A stretch of 46,975 nt of DNA, taken from NCBI GenBank assembly GCA_902762385.1, contig CACWNQ010000020.1, positions 1-46,975 of the forward strand, given 5' to 3'. The stretch comes from an uncultured Bacteroidales bacterium (GTDB lineage: Bacteria > Bacteroidota > Bacteroidia > Bacteroidales > Muribaculaceae). The notes beneath the pieces are model-generated. The model saw only the letters and a list, made by a program, of their open reading frames with translations. It had not been told where the DNA came from and did not search any database. The position numbers and the translations under genes were made by a program. Below, in pieces: positions 7,816 to 16,503 of the stretch; positions within the stretch are counted from its first letter, which is position 1, and the number at the start of each line of letters is the position of its first letter.

Positions 7816-8982
7816 TTATTCTTTCTCTTCGCAAGTGAGTTTCACCATGTCGACCTTCAAGGTACTGCCAACAGCACCTTCAAAGCTTGCTCCCTCAATG
7901 CTCGACGAGAACACAATAGTTAGGTTGTAGCCTCGGTTGGCAAGCATTTCGGGGTTAATATCTTTCTTGTATTCATACTCGATGTCAAACTTTACCCACT
8001 GTCCGTTGGTCTCATTTACATTTTGGACGCGTGCCACAGCCACAATGTTCTCGCTTGAGAGCACGTTGTCGCCATAGAGAACTAGAGGATTGCCGTTGCG
8101 GTCGTGGTTGATGTAGAGCACCGAGTAGATGTCACCTGCATCGATACGTTCAGGATGCTCAACAAAGTTCTTGTCGGTAAATGGAGCGCTTGGGCTGTAT
8201 TGATAGTAGCCCGAGAGCCTTACTGGTTTTTGAGTGAAGGGGATACCGAATTCGGTGGCTTTCAATGGCTGCATCAAGCCGGCAAGCATGTTGAATTTAC
8301 CTAAGAACAGGTTGCCGGCGGCAATGGGTTTGTTAAAATTGTGTCCCATAGGGCCGGTGTCTCTTGTTACAAACTGAACTCCATGACCATCATATCCGTT
8401 CTCCAAAACGAATGTTGGATAATCATTTGCGGCCGAATTGCTATTTGCAATATAGAAACCATAGTTGCCTGTAGCCCAGTCGTCGCCTAGACTTCCATCG
8501 GGCAAGACGTTGTGCCACACATAGAACTTGTGGTAATCTTTGTCAAGCTCGAAGTGCTCAAAGTCGAAGTCGATTACCGATGTGGTGTAACGTGCCATGC
8601 GGTTGCACGAAACTAGGTATTTGCGGCTCCACTTGCCATCCTCCGAGGTTACAGTGTAGGTCACGGGGCCATCGCTGAAGTCGTGCGCCGATCCGCTGGC
8701 AGGGGTGATTGTGGCGCCAGCAGTGATTTTGAATTGTGGTGCAAAAGCCGTAACGTCGGCATCGTCGCGCATTGTGAACACAACTTTGTTCTCATTGCTA
8801 AGGACATTGATGAGTGTGTCGTTGGCGTTGTAAAAACTGGCTTCCAGATCATTCACATGTACCCATGCCTGCTCAATGTCGCATTCGGCGTTGAGTGGCT
8901 CTTCCTTAAAGCACGATGTGGAAATAACCGCAAGTGCTATAACTGCCACAGCAACAACTGTTTTGTGATTGAAAAATCTCAT
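7816..8982 (-). CDS. PCMD-domain lipoprotein
   Basis: A 388-residue putative surface lipoprotein. The signal peptide ends in V-I-S-T-S-C-F (Cys near residue 24). An Ig-like domain (about 35-130) contains V-T-Y-T-V-T-S-E-D-G-K-W-S-R-K-Y, a hallmark of Bacteroidota cell-surface Ig modules. The PCMD-type beta-sandwich (about 135-388) starts I-D-F-D-F-E-H-F, contains L-S-G-Y-Y-Q-Y-S-P and ends with S-S-I-E-G-A-S-F-E-G-A-V-G-S-T-L-K-V-D. It is first in the minus-strand run with the barrel protein and two calycin proteins, and a TAACTTTG -7 box lies upstream. A carbohydrate-related role is inferred from the domain name only. Confidence 0.8.
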   Translation of the reverse strand: MRFFNHKTVVAVAVIALAVISTSCFKEEPLNAECDIEQAWVHVNDLEASFYNANDTLINVLSNENKVVFTMRDDADVTAFAPQFKITAGATITPASGSAHDFSDGPVTYTVTSEDGKWSRKYLVSCNRMARYTTSVIDFDFEHFELDKDYHKFYVWHNVLPDGSLGDDWATGNYGFYIANSNSAANDYPTFVLENGYDGHGVQFVTRDTGPMGHNFNKPIAAGNLFLGKFNMLAGLMQPLKATEFGIPFTQKPVRLSGYYQYSPSAPFTDKNFVEHPERIDAGDIYSVLYINHDRNGNPLVLYGDNVLSSENIVAVARVQNVNETNGQWVKFDIEYEYKKDINPEMLANRGYNLTIVFSSSIEGASFEGAVGSTLKVDMVKLTCEEKE

Positions 8983-9023
8983 TTCAATTATATCGTTTTT
9001 TTCTTTAAATCAATTTCAAGTTG

Positions 9024-9031
9024 CAAAGTTA
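9024..9031 (-). promoter_or_regulatory. -7 box for the PCMD lipoprotein operon
   Basis: The complement reads TAACTTTG, a perfect TAnnTTTG element, 42 nt upstream of the start at 8982. No clear -33 box was found. Confidence 0.5.
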
Positions 9032-9124
9032 GTATATTTTTTTTATATATAATAATTTATTTATATAATTTAGTTCTTGTGAATTTTAGTGTTCAATTTT
9101 TTCTTCTTTTTGAAATATAAATTG

Positions 9125-9132
9125 TATATTTG
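9125..9132 (+). promoter_or_regulatory. -7 box for the CapD-like gene
   Basis: TATATTTG, a match to TAnnTTTG, lies about 90 nt upstream of the start at 9221. It is divergent from the lipoprotein promoter at 9024-9031. Confidence 0.5.
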
Positions 9133-9220
9133 CGCCACAAAAAAGTAAGACTGCATTTTGCTGCTTGTTTTTGTGGCATAATGTTGGTCGTTATGCTGTT
9201 TTACTAAGCTTGTTTACTGG

Positions 9221-11224
9221 ATGTTTGACACATTAATACGACAGTTATTTGAACTGAAATGGTTTAAGAGCCTGAAGACCAATACAGTTCCCCGATGGAT
9301 GATTTTGCTTATCGACATGTTTCTCGTGGCGTGCAGCTACGGTGTGTTTGTCGTTTCAAGCCTAAACCCCCAATTGGCTCATAGTGCATTTGCACTCATT
9401 CGCAACTTGATTTTAATTGTGGCCGTTTATGGTCTAGTGACCTACTTATCAAAGAGCTATACTTGCGTTATCCGCTTGTCTGTAATTGAAGATTTGTATC
9501 GTGAGTTTGTTGTGGTATTTGTTTCAACAGTCATACTCATTGTTATAAATCTTGTATACTCGGCGGTTACTCAAACTGTTCTCTTCAGCTATTGGGGAGT
9601 GGTTTATGTGGGTGTGCTGTCGTTTGCCATGCTCACCATTGAGAGGCTGGTAATCAAGTATATGTATGCTCGCATCACAGCCACCGACAGCAATCGTCGC
9701 AAAGTGCTTGTGCTTGGTACCTCGCTCGACTCGCTGATTCTTGCCAATGCTCTAAAGAATGAGATAGGTGGAAAATATGAGCCAGTTGGCTTGTTGAGTA
9801 TCAAGAAAGGCAAGGATAAAGATGAAATCAATGGTTTCAAGGTATACAAGTATCAGCCTGAGGATATAGAGAGAATCTTTGTTGGCGGTGGCATTCATGC
9901 GTTGATTTTTGATTCATCGGCAATCAAGTTGATGCGTAACGGTTTTGCCGATCCATTCATTGAGAATAATATAGCTCTGCTGGCAATCAATAAGGTTGAG
10001 GAGTTTGAGCTTGATGATGAACGTGAAGGTTCTAATATCTCGACCTACATCAAGGAGGTGCAGATTGAAGATCTGTTGGGCCGTGATCCCATTGTGCTGA
10101 ATAACACGCTGGTGCGTTCTCACATTAAGGACTCGGTTGTTCTTATCACCGGCGCTTGCGGTTCAATAGGCAGTGAGATTGTTCGTCAGGTGGCAAGTTA
10201 CAAGGCACGTCGCATTATCCTTGTCGATCAGGCCGAGACTCCAATGCACGACATGAGCCTTGAGATGAAGAAAGATTTCCCCGAGGCCGATGTGGTGCTC
10301 TTTATGGGCGACGTTCACAACCATGCACGCATGGAGACTGCCTTCAGGGAGTACAAGCCTAAATATGTGTTCCACGCTGCTGCCTATAAGCATGTGCCCA
10401 TGATGGAGCTTAACCCCACCGAAGCTGTAATCACTAACGTTGAGGGTACTAAGAACATTGCCGACCTGGCATTGAAATATGGTGTGTATAAATTTGTGAT
10501 GGTTTCGACCGATAAGGCTGTGAATCCCAGCAATATTATGGGCTGCACTAAGCGATTGGCCGAGATTTACTGTCAGTCATTGTTCTTTGATGCTCAGAAG
10601 ATGGGCAAGAACACTCAGTTCATAACCACACGCTTTGGCAATGTGCTTGGCAGTAATGGTTCGGTAATTCCATTGTTCCGCAAGCAGATTGAGAATGGTG
10701 GCCCTGTTACTGTGACTCACCGCGATATTATTCGCTACTTTATGACTATACCTGAAGCGTGCTCATTAGTGCTTGAGGCAGGATGTATGGGTCATGGTGG
10801 TGAGATTTATATCTTCGATATGGGTCAGCCAGTGCGCATTTACGATTTGGCAACTCGCATGATTTCACTGGCAGGTCTGCGCCCGCATGTCGACATCGAG
10901 ATTAAGGAGATTGGTCTGCGCCCAGGCGAGAAGCTCTATGAGGAACTGCTCAACGACAAGGAGAATACCATCAAGACCGATAACGAGAAAATCATGATTG
11001 CCAAGGTGCGCAATTACGACTACATTGATGTGTGCAATAACATTGACAACATCATTGAGCTGGCGCAGAGTGGTAATATTCACGACATGGTCAAGAGCAT
11101 GAAACAGTTTGTGCCTGAGTACAAGAGCATGCATAGCGAGTATGAGAACATTGACCATGAGCTAGAGCAAGGCGACAAGCGCGACAACTATTATTTCAAT
11201 CCCACTGCACCGGTAGGAAAGTAA
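9221..11224 (+). CDS. Membrane-bound UDP-sugar 4,6-dehydratase/epimerase (CapD/FlaA1/WbpM family)
   Basis: A 667-residue surface-polysaccharide biosynthesis enzyme. Four N-terminal transmembrane helices (about 25-145) precede a CoA-binding-like Rossmann segment (about 160-270; V-L-V-L-G-T-S). The catalytic short-chain dehydrogenase domain (about 300-600) has the NAD motif T-G-A-C-G-S-I-G-S-E-I. Its active-site region is S-T-D-K-A-V-N-P-S-N-I-M-G-C-T-K, where Met replaces the usual catalytic Tyr, as in FlaA1/PglF-type dehydratases. R-P-G-E-K-L-Y-E-E-L marks the C-terminus. It likely makes a 4-keto-6-deoxy sugar nucleotide for capsule, LPS or O-glycans. No glycosyltransferases adjoin. It ends at a bidirectional terminator. 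Confidence 0.9.
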   Translation: MFDTLIRQLFELKWFKSLKTNTVPRWMILLIDMFLVACSYGVFVVSSLNPQLAHSAFALIRNLILIVAVYGLVTYLSKSYTCVIRLSVIEDLYREFVVVFVSTVILIVINLVYSAVTQTVLFSYWGVVYVGVLSFAMLTIERLVIKYMYARITATDSNRRKVLVLGTSLDSLILANALKNEIGGKYEPVGLLSIKKGKDKDEINGFKVYKYQPEDIERIFVGGGIHALIFDSSAIKLMRNGFADPFIENNIALLAINKVEEFELDDEREGSNISTYIKEVQIEDLLGRDPIVLNNTLVRSHIKDSVVLITGACGSIGSEIVRQVASYKARRIILVDQAETPMHDMSLEMKKDFPEADVVLFMGDVHNHARMETAFREYKPKYVFHAAAYKHVPMMELNPTEAVITNVEGTKNIADLALKYGVYKFVMVSTDKAVNPSNIMGCTKRLAEIYCQSLFFDAQKMGKNTQFITTRFGNVLGSNGSVIPLFRKQIENGGPVTVTHRDIIRYFMTIPEACSLVLEAGCMGHGGEIYIFDMGQPVRIYDLATRMISLAGLRPHVDIEIKEIGLRPGEKLYEELLNDKENTIKTDNEKIMIAKVRNYDYIDVCNNIDNIIELAQSGNIHDMVKSMKQFVPEYKSMHSEYENIDHELEQGDKRDNYYFNPTAPVGK

Positions 11225-11241
11225 TTAGAAAAAAAGAATTT

Positions 11242-11283
11242 AAAAAAGCTCAAATTGGCATTTCGCACAATTTGAGCTTTTTT
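11242..11283. terminator. Bidirectional terminator
   Basis: The arms AAGCTCAAATT and AATTTGAGCTT pair perfectly, flanked by A6 on the left and T6 on the right. It serves both the plus-strand CapD-like gene and the convergent minus-strand propeller gene. Confidence 0.85.
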
Positions 11284-11301
11284 GTCTTGTAGAGGTGGTT
11301 G

Positions 11302-12795
11302 TTATTTCCTGCGGCGCTTCATGCTCACAGGCACGGCCACTGCAGCGATGAGCACTGCAGCAATTGCTCCTGCAGTCACTTGGCCAGTTGTGGTGCTAAG
11401 CCATTTCATGATGCTGCTTTGAGAAATTGAACTTCCGTTATCGGCAGCCGGGGCTGCTATAGAGTCACTGTCGGCAGCAGCTGGCTCTTTTTTTACTGGC
11501 TCAGGTTCGGGGTAATCTATCTGATAGATGTTGACAGCATTGCCGCCACCGTTCTTGCGTCCCTGCGATGTCACAAGCACATATCGGCCGTCGTTGCTTA
11601 TGTCGAGCCCCACTGGATAGGAGTCGACAGCAATTTCGGCAATCATCTGCATGGTGCGCGTGTCGACAACGCACAGCCTGCTGGCATTGTTGCAAGCTGC
11701 AAAGATGTACTTGCCACTGGGTGAAATCTCGATGGTGCGAGCTCCAGCGCCCACTTTGCAGTTTTCCCAACCGTCGATGCGTCCATGCTCATTGGTCATG
11801 TGTTTGGCAGCTTCCATAAACTTGTCGAGCTTGATGCGCTGCACATATCCGCTGCTGTTGATGCTCAGGTATATGTAACCATCGTTGAGCAATATGTGTC
11901 GCACGTTTCCCATCATTCCTTGCATGCGACCCAGGTATTTCTGGTTCTTCACATCAATCACGGCGAGTCCGCCAGCGCCACCCATGCAGCACACTATAAG
12001 ATATTGGTCGTCGGGGGTGAATACCGTGCCTCTCAGGCAGTATCCGCTTTCGGTGTCACGATTCACATGCCTGTTGCCGAAGTTCAATGGCAGCTCGTAG
12101 TCGACTATGAGCAGTTTTGTGTAATGCCAATCGTCGGGGTTGGAGCTTGAGATGTCGATGAGTCCCACAGTGTTGTTGCCCCAGTGGGTCACTGCCAGCG
12201 TCTTGCCATCGTGCGAGGTGGCCACCATCTTGGGCAATGGGCCAGTCTCCATCAGTTTCACTATTTTGTCTTCGCGAGTGTTGATAATCGCCATAGCCGA
12301 TGGTTCAACGGCATTATTGTCGTAGGTTCGGCGATAGTATGGCACCCACAGGTAGCGGCCTGCGTGCGAGAATGTTGCCTCAACGGGCTTGCCCATGAAG
12401 GTGTTAGGGTTGTTCCACTGCTTGTGCCACTTGAACAACCCGCTTGGTTTTGCCCACAGGTTTTTAGAACCCTCGTCGGTGAAGTTGTGGTTTATGGTTT
12501 TGAGTTTGCGGTTTGTTCCCATTTCAAATACCACGGTCTTTCCACCCTCAAGTGAGTTTACATAGTATTTCTTGCCGTCGGGCGAAACGTTTACCGACTT
12601 GGGCGAGTTGATGTCCGGGTCGTGGCTGTCTTTCATTGCCACACTGTAGTTTTGCTTCTTTGCCACAAGGGCTATGTTCATCTTGCCGTCTTTTGATGTT
12701 GCTGTTGTGCCCACCTTGGGATGGATGATGCCTTGTGCCAGGCTCGACACAGCAACCAGAGCTGCCAGGATGAGGGTTGTGATTCGTGATTTCAT
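11302..12795 (-). CDS. Exported YVTN/YncE-like beta-propeller protein with C-terminal membrane anchor
   Basis: A 497-residue protein. A signal peptide (MKSRITTLILAALVAVSSLAQ) precedes a propeller of about 7 blades (40-430) made of repeats such as V-S-P-D-G-K-K-Y-Y-V-N, A-T-S-H-D-G-K-T-L-A-V-T and I-S-P-S-G-K-Y-I-F-A-A. This is the YVTN-repeat pattern seen in periplasmic/surface propellers. A Pro/Glu/Ala-rich linker leads to one C-terminal helix (about 470-490) and a basic end, M-K-R-R-R-K. This tripartite tail resembles processed sorting signals, but no cognate transpeptidase is visible. It lies 9 nt after rlmN on the same strand, so probably co-transcribed. Substrate unknown. Confidence 0.75.
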   Translation of the reverse strand: MKSRITTLILAALVAVSSLAQGIIHPKVGTTATSKDGKMNIALVAKKQNYSVAMKDSHDPDINSPKSVNVSPDGKKYYVNSLEGGKTVVFEMGTNRKLKTINHNFTDEGSKNLWAKPSGLFKWHKQWNNPNTFMGKPVEATFSHAGRYLWVPYYRRTYDNNAVEPSAMAIINTREDKIVKLMETGPLPKMVATSHDGKTLAVTHWGNNTVGLIDISSSNPDDWHYTKLLIVDYELPLNFGNRHVNRDTESGYCLRGTVFTPDDQYLIVCCMGGAGGLAVIDVKNQKYLGRMQGMMGNVRHILLNDGYIYLSINSSGYVQRIKLDKFMEAAKHMTNEHGRIDGWENCKVGAGARTIEISPSGKYIFAACNNASRLCVVDTRTMQMIAEIAVDSYPVGLDISNDGRYVLVTSQGRKNGGGNAVNIYQIDYPEPEPVKKEPAAADSDSIAAPAADNGSSISQSSIMKWLSTTTGQVTAGAIAAVLIAAVAVPVSMKRRRK

Positions 12796-12804
12796 TGTGA
12801 AAAC

Positions 12805-13890
12805 TTATTCTTTGGTTGGTTTTTTGGTTCTCTTGCCGGGGGTTTCATTCTCATCGTCCTTCACCTTGCCGGCAAGCATGCCGCAAGCTGCGCTTATGTC
12901 CTCGCCACGACTGCGCCTGATGGTGCAAGTGATACCCTTGCTGTTGAGGTAGTCGCGGAAGTAGGCCATTCGCTCATCGCTCGAGGTGCGCAGTTTAGCA
13001 ACTCCAGGAATCATATGGTAGCGAATGAGGTTGACGCGCACGTGCTCGTTGGGCAGAATTTCGCGCAGAGCCTCGGCATGTTTGATGTCGTCGTTGAACC
13101 ATTGCCACATGATATATTCAACCGAGAGACGGCGCTGGTGGGCAAAGTCATACTTGCCTAGGAGTTCCATCACTTCCTTGATGTGGTAGGCGTTCTCGAT
13201 GGGCATGAGTTGACTGCGTTCGTCCTCGATGGCATTGTGAACACTCACGGCGATGTGCACACTGGTTGTCTCGCACAGCACTTTCAGGGCGTTTTTCACG
13301 CCCACGGTCGACACTGTGATGCGCTTGGGGCTCCAAGCTAGTCCCCATGGTGCAGTCAAAATCTCAATGACCTTGAGCACATTGTCAAGGTTGTCGAGAG
13401 GTTCGCCCATTCCCATAAACACGACGTTGGTCAAGTCTTGGCTCTGCGGAACGCTGAGCACTTGGTTGATAATCTGGTTGGATGTGAGGTTGCCATGGAA
13501 ACCTTGGCGTCCAGTCATACAGAAATAACAGTTCATGCGGCATCCCTTTTGTGACGAGATGCACAATGTGGCTCGGTCGTCCTCGGGGATAAACACACTC
13601 TCAATCGACTTGTCGCCACCAGCATCGAAGAGAAACTTAACAGTGCCATCTTCGCTCGATTGTGCGCTCTGGGGTGCATAGAGGCCCACGCAGTATTGCT
13701 TCGAAAGCAGCTGCTTGTTGGCATTGGAGATGTTTCTCATTTCGTCGAACGAGTTCACACGCTTGTTGTAAATCCAGTCGGCGAGTTGAGTGGCGACAAA
13801 CTTGGGCATTCCCAGCTCTGCTGTTACTTCACGCAGCTCTTTCAGGTTCATACCTGCTAGTGGCTTGAGTTTCTTGCTCTTGATTTCCAT
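12805..13890 (-). CDS. rlmN: Dual-specificity RNA methyltransferase RlmN
   Basis: A 361-residue radical SAM enzyme that methylates C2 of A2503 in 23S rRNA (and A37 in some tRNAs). The [4Fe-4S] motif C-R-M-N-C-Y-F-C is near residue 120. The conserved G-M-G-E-P-L-D-N lies near 162, and R-R-S-R-G-E-D-I-S-A-A-C-G-M near 330-343 carries the second catalytic Cys. The short basic tail (T-P-G-K-R-T-K-K-P-T-K-E) is lineage-specific. It leads the operon that continues into the propeller gene. A TAACTTTG -7 box is on the minus strand at 13928-13935. Confidence 0.95.
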   Translation of the reverse strand: MEIKSKKLKPLAGMNLKELREVTAELGMPKFVATQLADWIYNKRVNSFDEMRNISNANKQLLSKQYCVGLYAPQSAQSSEDGTVKFLFDAGGDKSIESVFIPEDDRATLCISSQKGCRMNCYFCMTGRQGFHGNLTSNQIINQVLSVPQSQDLTNVVFMGMGEPLDNLDNVLKVIEILTAPWGLAWSPKRITVSTVGVKNALKVLCETTSVHIAVSVHNAIEDERSQLMPIENAYHIKEVMELLGKYDFAHQRRLSVEYIMWQWFNDDIKHAEALREILPNEHVRVNLIRYHMIPGVAKLRTSSDERMAYFRDYLNSKGITCTIRRSRGEDISAACGMLAGKVKDDENETPGKRTKKPTKE

Positions 13891-13927
13891 ATTTTCCTTG
13901 TGATTTGTTGATTGCTTTAAAAGTATG

Positions 13928-13935
13928 CAAAGTTA
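13928..13935 (-). promoter_or_regulatory. -7 box upstream of rlmN
   Basis: The complement reads TAACTTTG, about 38 nt before the rlmN start. No clear -33 element was found. Confidence 0.45.
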
Positions 13936-13968
13936 CACATTATTTTTTATATCCTTTAATATCAACCG

Positions 13969-14007
13969 AAAAAAATGCCCATGCACTCTAGTCGAGTCAT
14001 AGGCATT
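13969..14007 (-). terminator. Terminator after the DUF4251 gene
   Basis: The stem AATGCC...GGCATT is extended by ATGACTC/GAGTGCAT with one bulge, and on the minus strand a run of T follows. It sits just below the stop at 14037. Confidence 0.75.
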
Positions 14008-14036
14008 ATGGTTGATATGTTGTCGTCACCGAGCTG

Positions 14037-14648
14037 TTATGGCTCGATGCGCAGGTCTTCGTTCAAGTATGGCACCAGTCGCCCCCGCAACGAGATGCGC
14101 CCGTTGCCCAGCGTGGGGTACACGTCGGCAATAGCCTGATCACTCTCTTTGAAGATTGTAATGGTGACCGTGGCGTTCATTCGTCGTCCCACCATTGTGT
14201 AAGTGATGATTGCATTGCCTTTCTTGTCGTGCTTGAATTGCTTATTGCTGATGCGTCCGTGCAGGGTAATGCCCCCAAGACCATTGGCTCCAGCATTCAT
14301 GTTGTTGAAAGCAACCTGGAAGATACCTTTGTCGCCTTGCATGAGCATGAAGTTGGTGTTGTCGTTGAGCCCTAATTCATAGTGTCCACGGGAGTTGCTC
14401 ACCTGGGTTGCCTGCAGCACAAAGTAGCCATCGAAGGCAGCTCTTTCGGCTTTGAGGTGGAATATAGAGTCGACAATCTGGTGGTCTTTCTTGATGCGCT
14501 CTTTGCGCTCTTTCTTAGTCTCGTTGGCAGGTATTGGATCGGTTTCCTCAATGACATATACATCGTCGTAGTTTTGTGCTACAGCAACGTTGGGCAAACT
14601 AATTAGCGCTAACAGAATAAGTGAAAATATAAAATTAAAAGTCTTCAT
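14037..14648 (-). CDS. DUF4251 family exported protein
   Basis: A 203-residue exported protein: a signal peptide (M-K-T-F-N-F-I-F-S-L-I-L-L-A-L), then a charged helical stretch (K-K-E-R-K-E-R-I-K-K, about 45-55). A DUF4251-like beta-rich domain follows (about 70-200, with H-Y-E-L-G-L-N-D and I-T-L-H-G-R-I-S). It ends R-L-V-P-Y-L-N-E-D-L. The family is confined largely to Bacteroidota and has no known function. It is monocistronic with a TAATTTTG -7 box (minus, 14677-14684) and divergent from the CPBP protease gene. Confidence 0.75.
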   Translation of the reverse strand: MKTFNFIFSLILLALISLPNVAVAQNYDDVYVIEETDPIPANETKKERKERIKKDHQIVDSIFHLKAERAAFDGYFVLQATQVSNSRGHYELGLNDNTNFMLMQGDKGIFQVAFNNMNAGANGLGGITLHGRISNKQFKHDKKGNAIITYTMVGRRMNATVTITIFKESDQAIADVYPTLGNGRISLRGRLVPYLNEDLRIEP

Positions 14649-14676
14649 AACTGATGAGTTTTTTATATAAGTTTTG

Positions 14677-14684
14677 CAAAATTA
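14677..14684 (-). promoter_or_regulatory. -7 box of the DUF4251 gene
   Basis: The complement reads TAATTTTG, 28 nt upstream of the start at 14648. A CAA (TTG on minus) at 14708-14710 could serve as -33, but the spacing of 23 is long. Confidence 0.4.
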
Positions 14685-14724
14685 CACAAACTAAACACCA
14701 CAACCATCAATTTACTGCATCAAT

Positions 14725-14758
14725 TTTGAAATTTTTTTTCAAGAAAATGTTATTTTTG
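14725..14758 (+). promoter_or_regulatory. Promoter of the CPBP protease / glycerophosphodiesterase pair
   Basis: -33 TTTG at 14725-14728, 22-nt spacer, -7 TATTTTTG at 14751-14758. The predicted leader is only about 13 nt before the ATG at 14778. Confidence 0.55.
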
Positions 14759-14777
14759 CAAAAAATTGATTTTTATT

Positions 14778-15662
14778 ATGGAAAACGTGAAACAAATGTC
14801 TTGGTTCGTCAAGTTTTTATTGCTGGCAGCCTTTTCGATGATGATGCTCATTGTTGTGTCGCTTATCATCTTGATGGCCTATGGCGGCCGATACACTGCG
14901 ATAAATGCTCAGCTCGCTACGATTGCCTTGCAGAATGTGCTCATTTTCATGGCTCCAGTCTTTATCTTGGCACTGATAAGCCGCCACACCGAGCAGCGCC
15001 CTGTAGCACAAACTCTGTGGATGACCAAGGGACCGTCGCTCAAGTCGATTGCACTGGTGGTGCTAGTCTATATTGTTGCTCTACCTGCAATGAACTGGCT
15101 TGTGGAGTGGAATCAGGGCTTGCATTTGCCACAGTCGATGCGCAGCATTGAGAGCGTGCTACGTGATATGGAAGACACGGCTCAGGGTGTTACCAGCGAT
15201 ATGCTCATGACCAAGACTTGGAGTGGCATGTTGCTGAGGCTCCTGCTGATTGGAGTTCTCACTGGCGTGGGCGAGGAGCTTTTCTTCCGCGCTGGGATGC
15301 TTGGCTCGATGCACTTTAGCCGTGTGCAACGTCACGTGGCGGTTTGGACGGTGGCATTCATCTTCAGCGCTATCCACATGCAGTTCTTTGGCTTTGTGCC
15401 ACGCATGTTGCTGGGTGCTTGGTTTGGTTATGTGATGTTGTGGTGTGGTGAGGTGTGGACTCCCATAATAGCTCACTCTCTTAACAACGGCCTTGTGGTA
15501 CTGTTCACATTCCTTGCCAATAATCACTATATCGACGGCAATGTGATTGAAACTCTGGGCGTGCCCGAGCAGGGCGAGCAGCCATTGCTTGCCATGGGCA
15601 GTGCTTTTGCTACAGTGATCATTATATGGCTATTTATGAGAAAAAAGAAAACCGAAATATGA
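14778..15662 (+). CDS. CPBP family intramembrane glutamic protease
   Basis: A 294-residue polytopic membrane protein (about 8 helices) of the CAAX-protease/bacteriocin-processing (CPBP/Abi) family. Motif 1 is G-E-E-L-F-F-R-A-G near residue 170, motif 2 is F-S-A-I-H-M-Q near 200, and motif 3 is H-S-L-N-N near 238; these hold the catalytic Glu pair, Arg and His. The start at 14778 (MENVKQ) is preferred over an in-frame ATG 4 codons earlier because of the very close promoter. It overlaps the next gene by ATGA (15659-15662). The substrate is unknown; no bacteriocin is nearby. Confidence 0.88.
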   Translation: MENVKQMSWFVKFLLLAAFSMMMLIVVSLIILMAYGGRYTAINAQLATIALQNVLIFMAPVFILALISRHTEQRPVAQTLWMTKGPSLKSIALVVLVYIVALPAMNWLVEWNQGLHLPQSMRSIESVLRDMEDTAQGVTSDMLMTKTWSGMLLRLLLIGVLTGVGEELFFRAGMLGSMHFSRVQRHVAVWTVAFIFSAIHMQFFGFVPRMLLGAWFGYVMLWCGEVWTPIIAHSLNNGLVVLFTFLANNHYIDGNVIETLGVPEQGEQPLLAMGSAFATVIIIWLFMRKKKTEI

Positions 15663-16414
15663 TTATGAGAAAGGTGTTATTAATGGCTATGCTAGCCATG
15701 GCTCTCACAGCGGGAGCGCAGGAGGTGATTTGTCATCGTGGATATTGGGATACCGATGGCTCGGCACAGAATTCGATTCGTTCGCTGGTTAAAGCCGACT
15801 CGATAGGGGCTTGGGGATCGGAGTTTGACGTGTGGATGACGGCCGACGGCGTGCTGGTTGTTAACCACGACGAGACATTTAACGATGTAGTGATTGAGAC
15901 AGCCAAGTGGAAGCAGCTCAAGAACATGCGTCTAGAGAACGGTGAGCCGTTGCCCACGCTTGACCACATGCTGGAATGTGGCAAGCAGCTTAAAACTCGT
16001 CTCATTCTCGAGATGAAGCCTCACACCAGCAAGGAGCAGGAACTGGAGGCAGTGCGCAAGATTGTGAAGATGGTTAAGCAGAAAGGATTGGAGGAGCGCA
16101 TAGAGTATATCACTTTCTCCTATGCCGGGATGAAAAACCTCAAGGAGATGGCCCCCGCCGGAACTCCTGTGTATTACCTCAATGGTGAACTTTCGCCAGC
16201 GCAACTTGCCGAGCTGGAAGTTGCTGGCATAGATTACAGCATTGGTGTGATGCGTGAGCATCCACAGTGGATTGACGAGGCCCATGAGCTGGGCATGAAG
16301 GTGAACGTGTGGACCGTGAACAGTGACCGCGATATGGATTGGTGCATCAACTATGGTGTTGACTTTATAACTACTAATGCCCCTGAGCGATTGCAACAGA
16401 AACTGGCCCGATAA
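15659..16414 (+). CDS. Exported glycerophosphodiester phosphodiesterase
   Basis: A 251-residue protein of the GDPD TIM-barrel family, hydrolysing glycerophosphodiesters to glycerol 3-phosphate and an alcohol. A signal peptide (MIMRKVLLMAMLAMALTAGAQ) precedes C-H-R-G-Y-W near residue 24. The metal-binding E-F-D-V-W near 53 and the catalytic N-H-D-E near 68 follow. E-M-K-P-H near 120 and V-N-W/V-W-T-V-N near 220 complete the family pattern. The ATG at 15659 overlaps the stop of the CPBP gene, indicating translational coupling. It probably acts in the periplasm on membrane lipid head-group products. Confidence 0.88.
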   Translation: MIMRKVLLMAMLAMALTAGAQEVICHRGYWDTDGSAQNSIRSLVKADSIGAWGSEFDVWMTADGVLVVNHDETFNDVVIETAKWKQLKNMRLENGEPLPTLDHMLECGKQLKTRLILEMKPHTSKEQELEAVRKIVKMVKQKGLEERIEYITFSYAGMKNLKEMAPAGTPVYYLNGELSPAQLAELEVAGIDYSIGVMREHPQWIDEAHELGMKVNVWTVNSDRDMDWCINYGVDFITTNAPERLQQKLAR

Positions 16415-16460
16415 ATCACGAAAAAACTCATAGATTGATGTATTAATTAAAAGTTTTTCC

Positions 16461-16468
16461 TAACTTTG
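16461..16468 (+). promoter_or_regulatory. -7 box of the mlaE-mlaF operon
   Basis: TAACTTTG, a perfect TAnnTTTG, 35 nt upstream of the mlaE ATG at 16504. The -33 region is T-rich without a clear TTG at ideal distance. Confidence 0.5.
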
Positions 16469-16503
16469 CAAGTTATTCAATAAAATGGAATAATTTTACT
16501 TAT

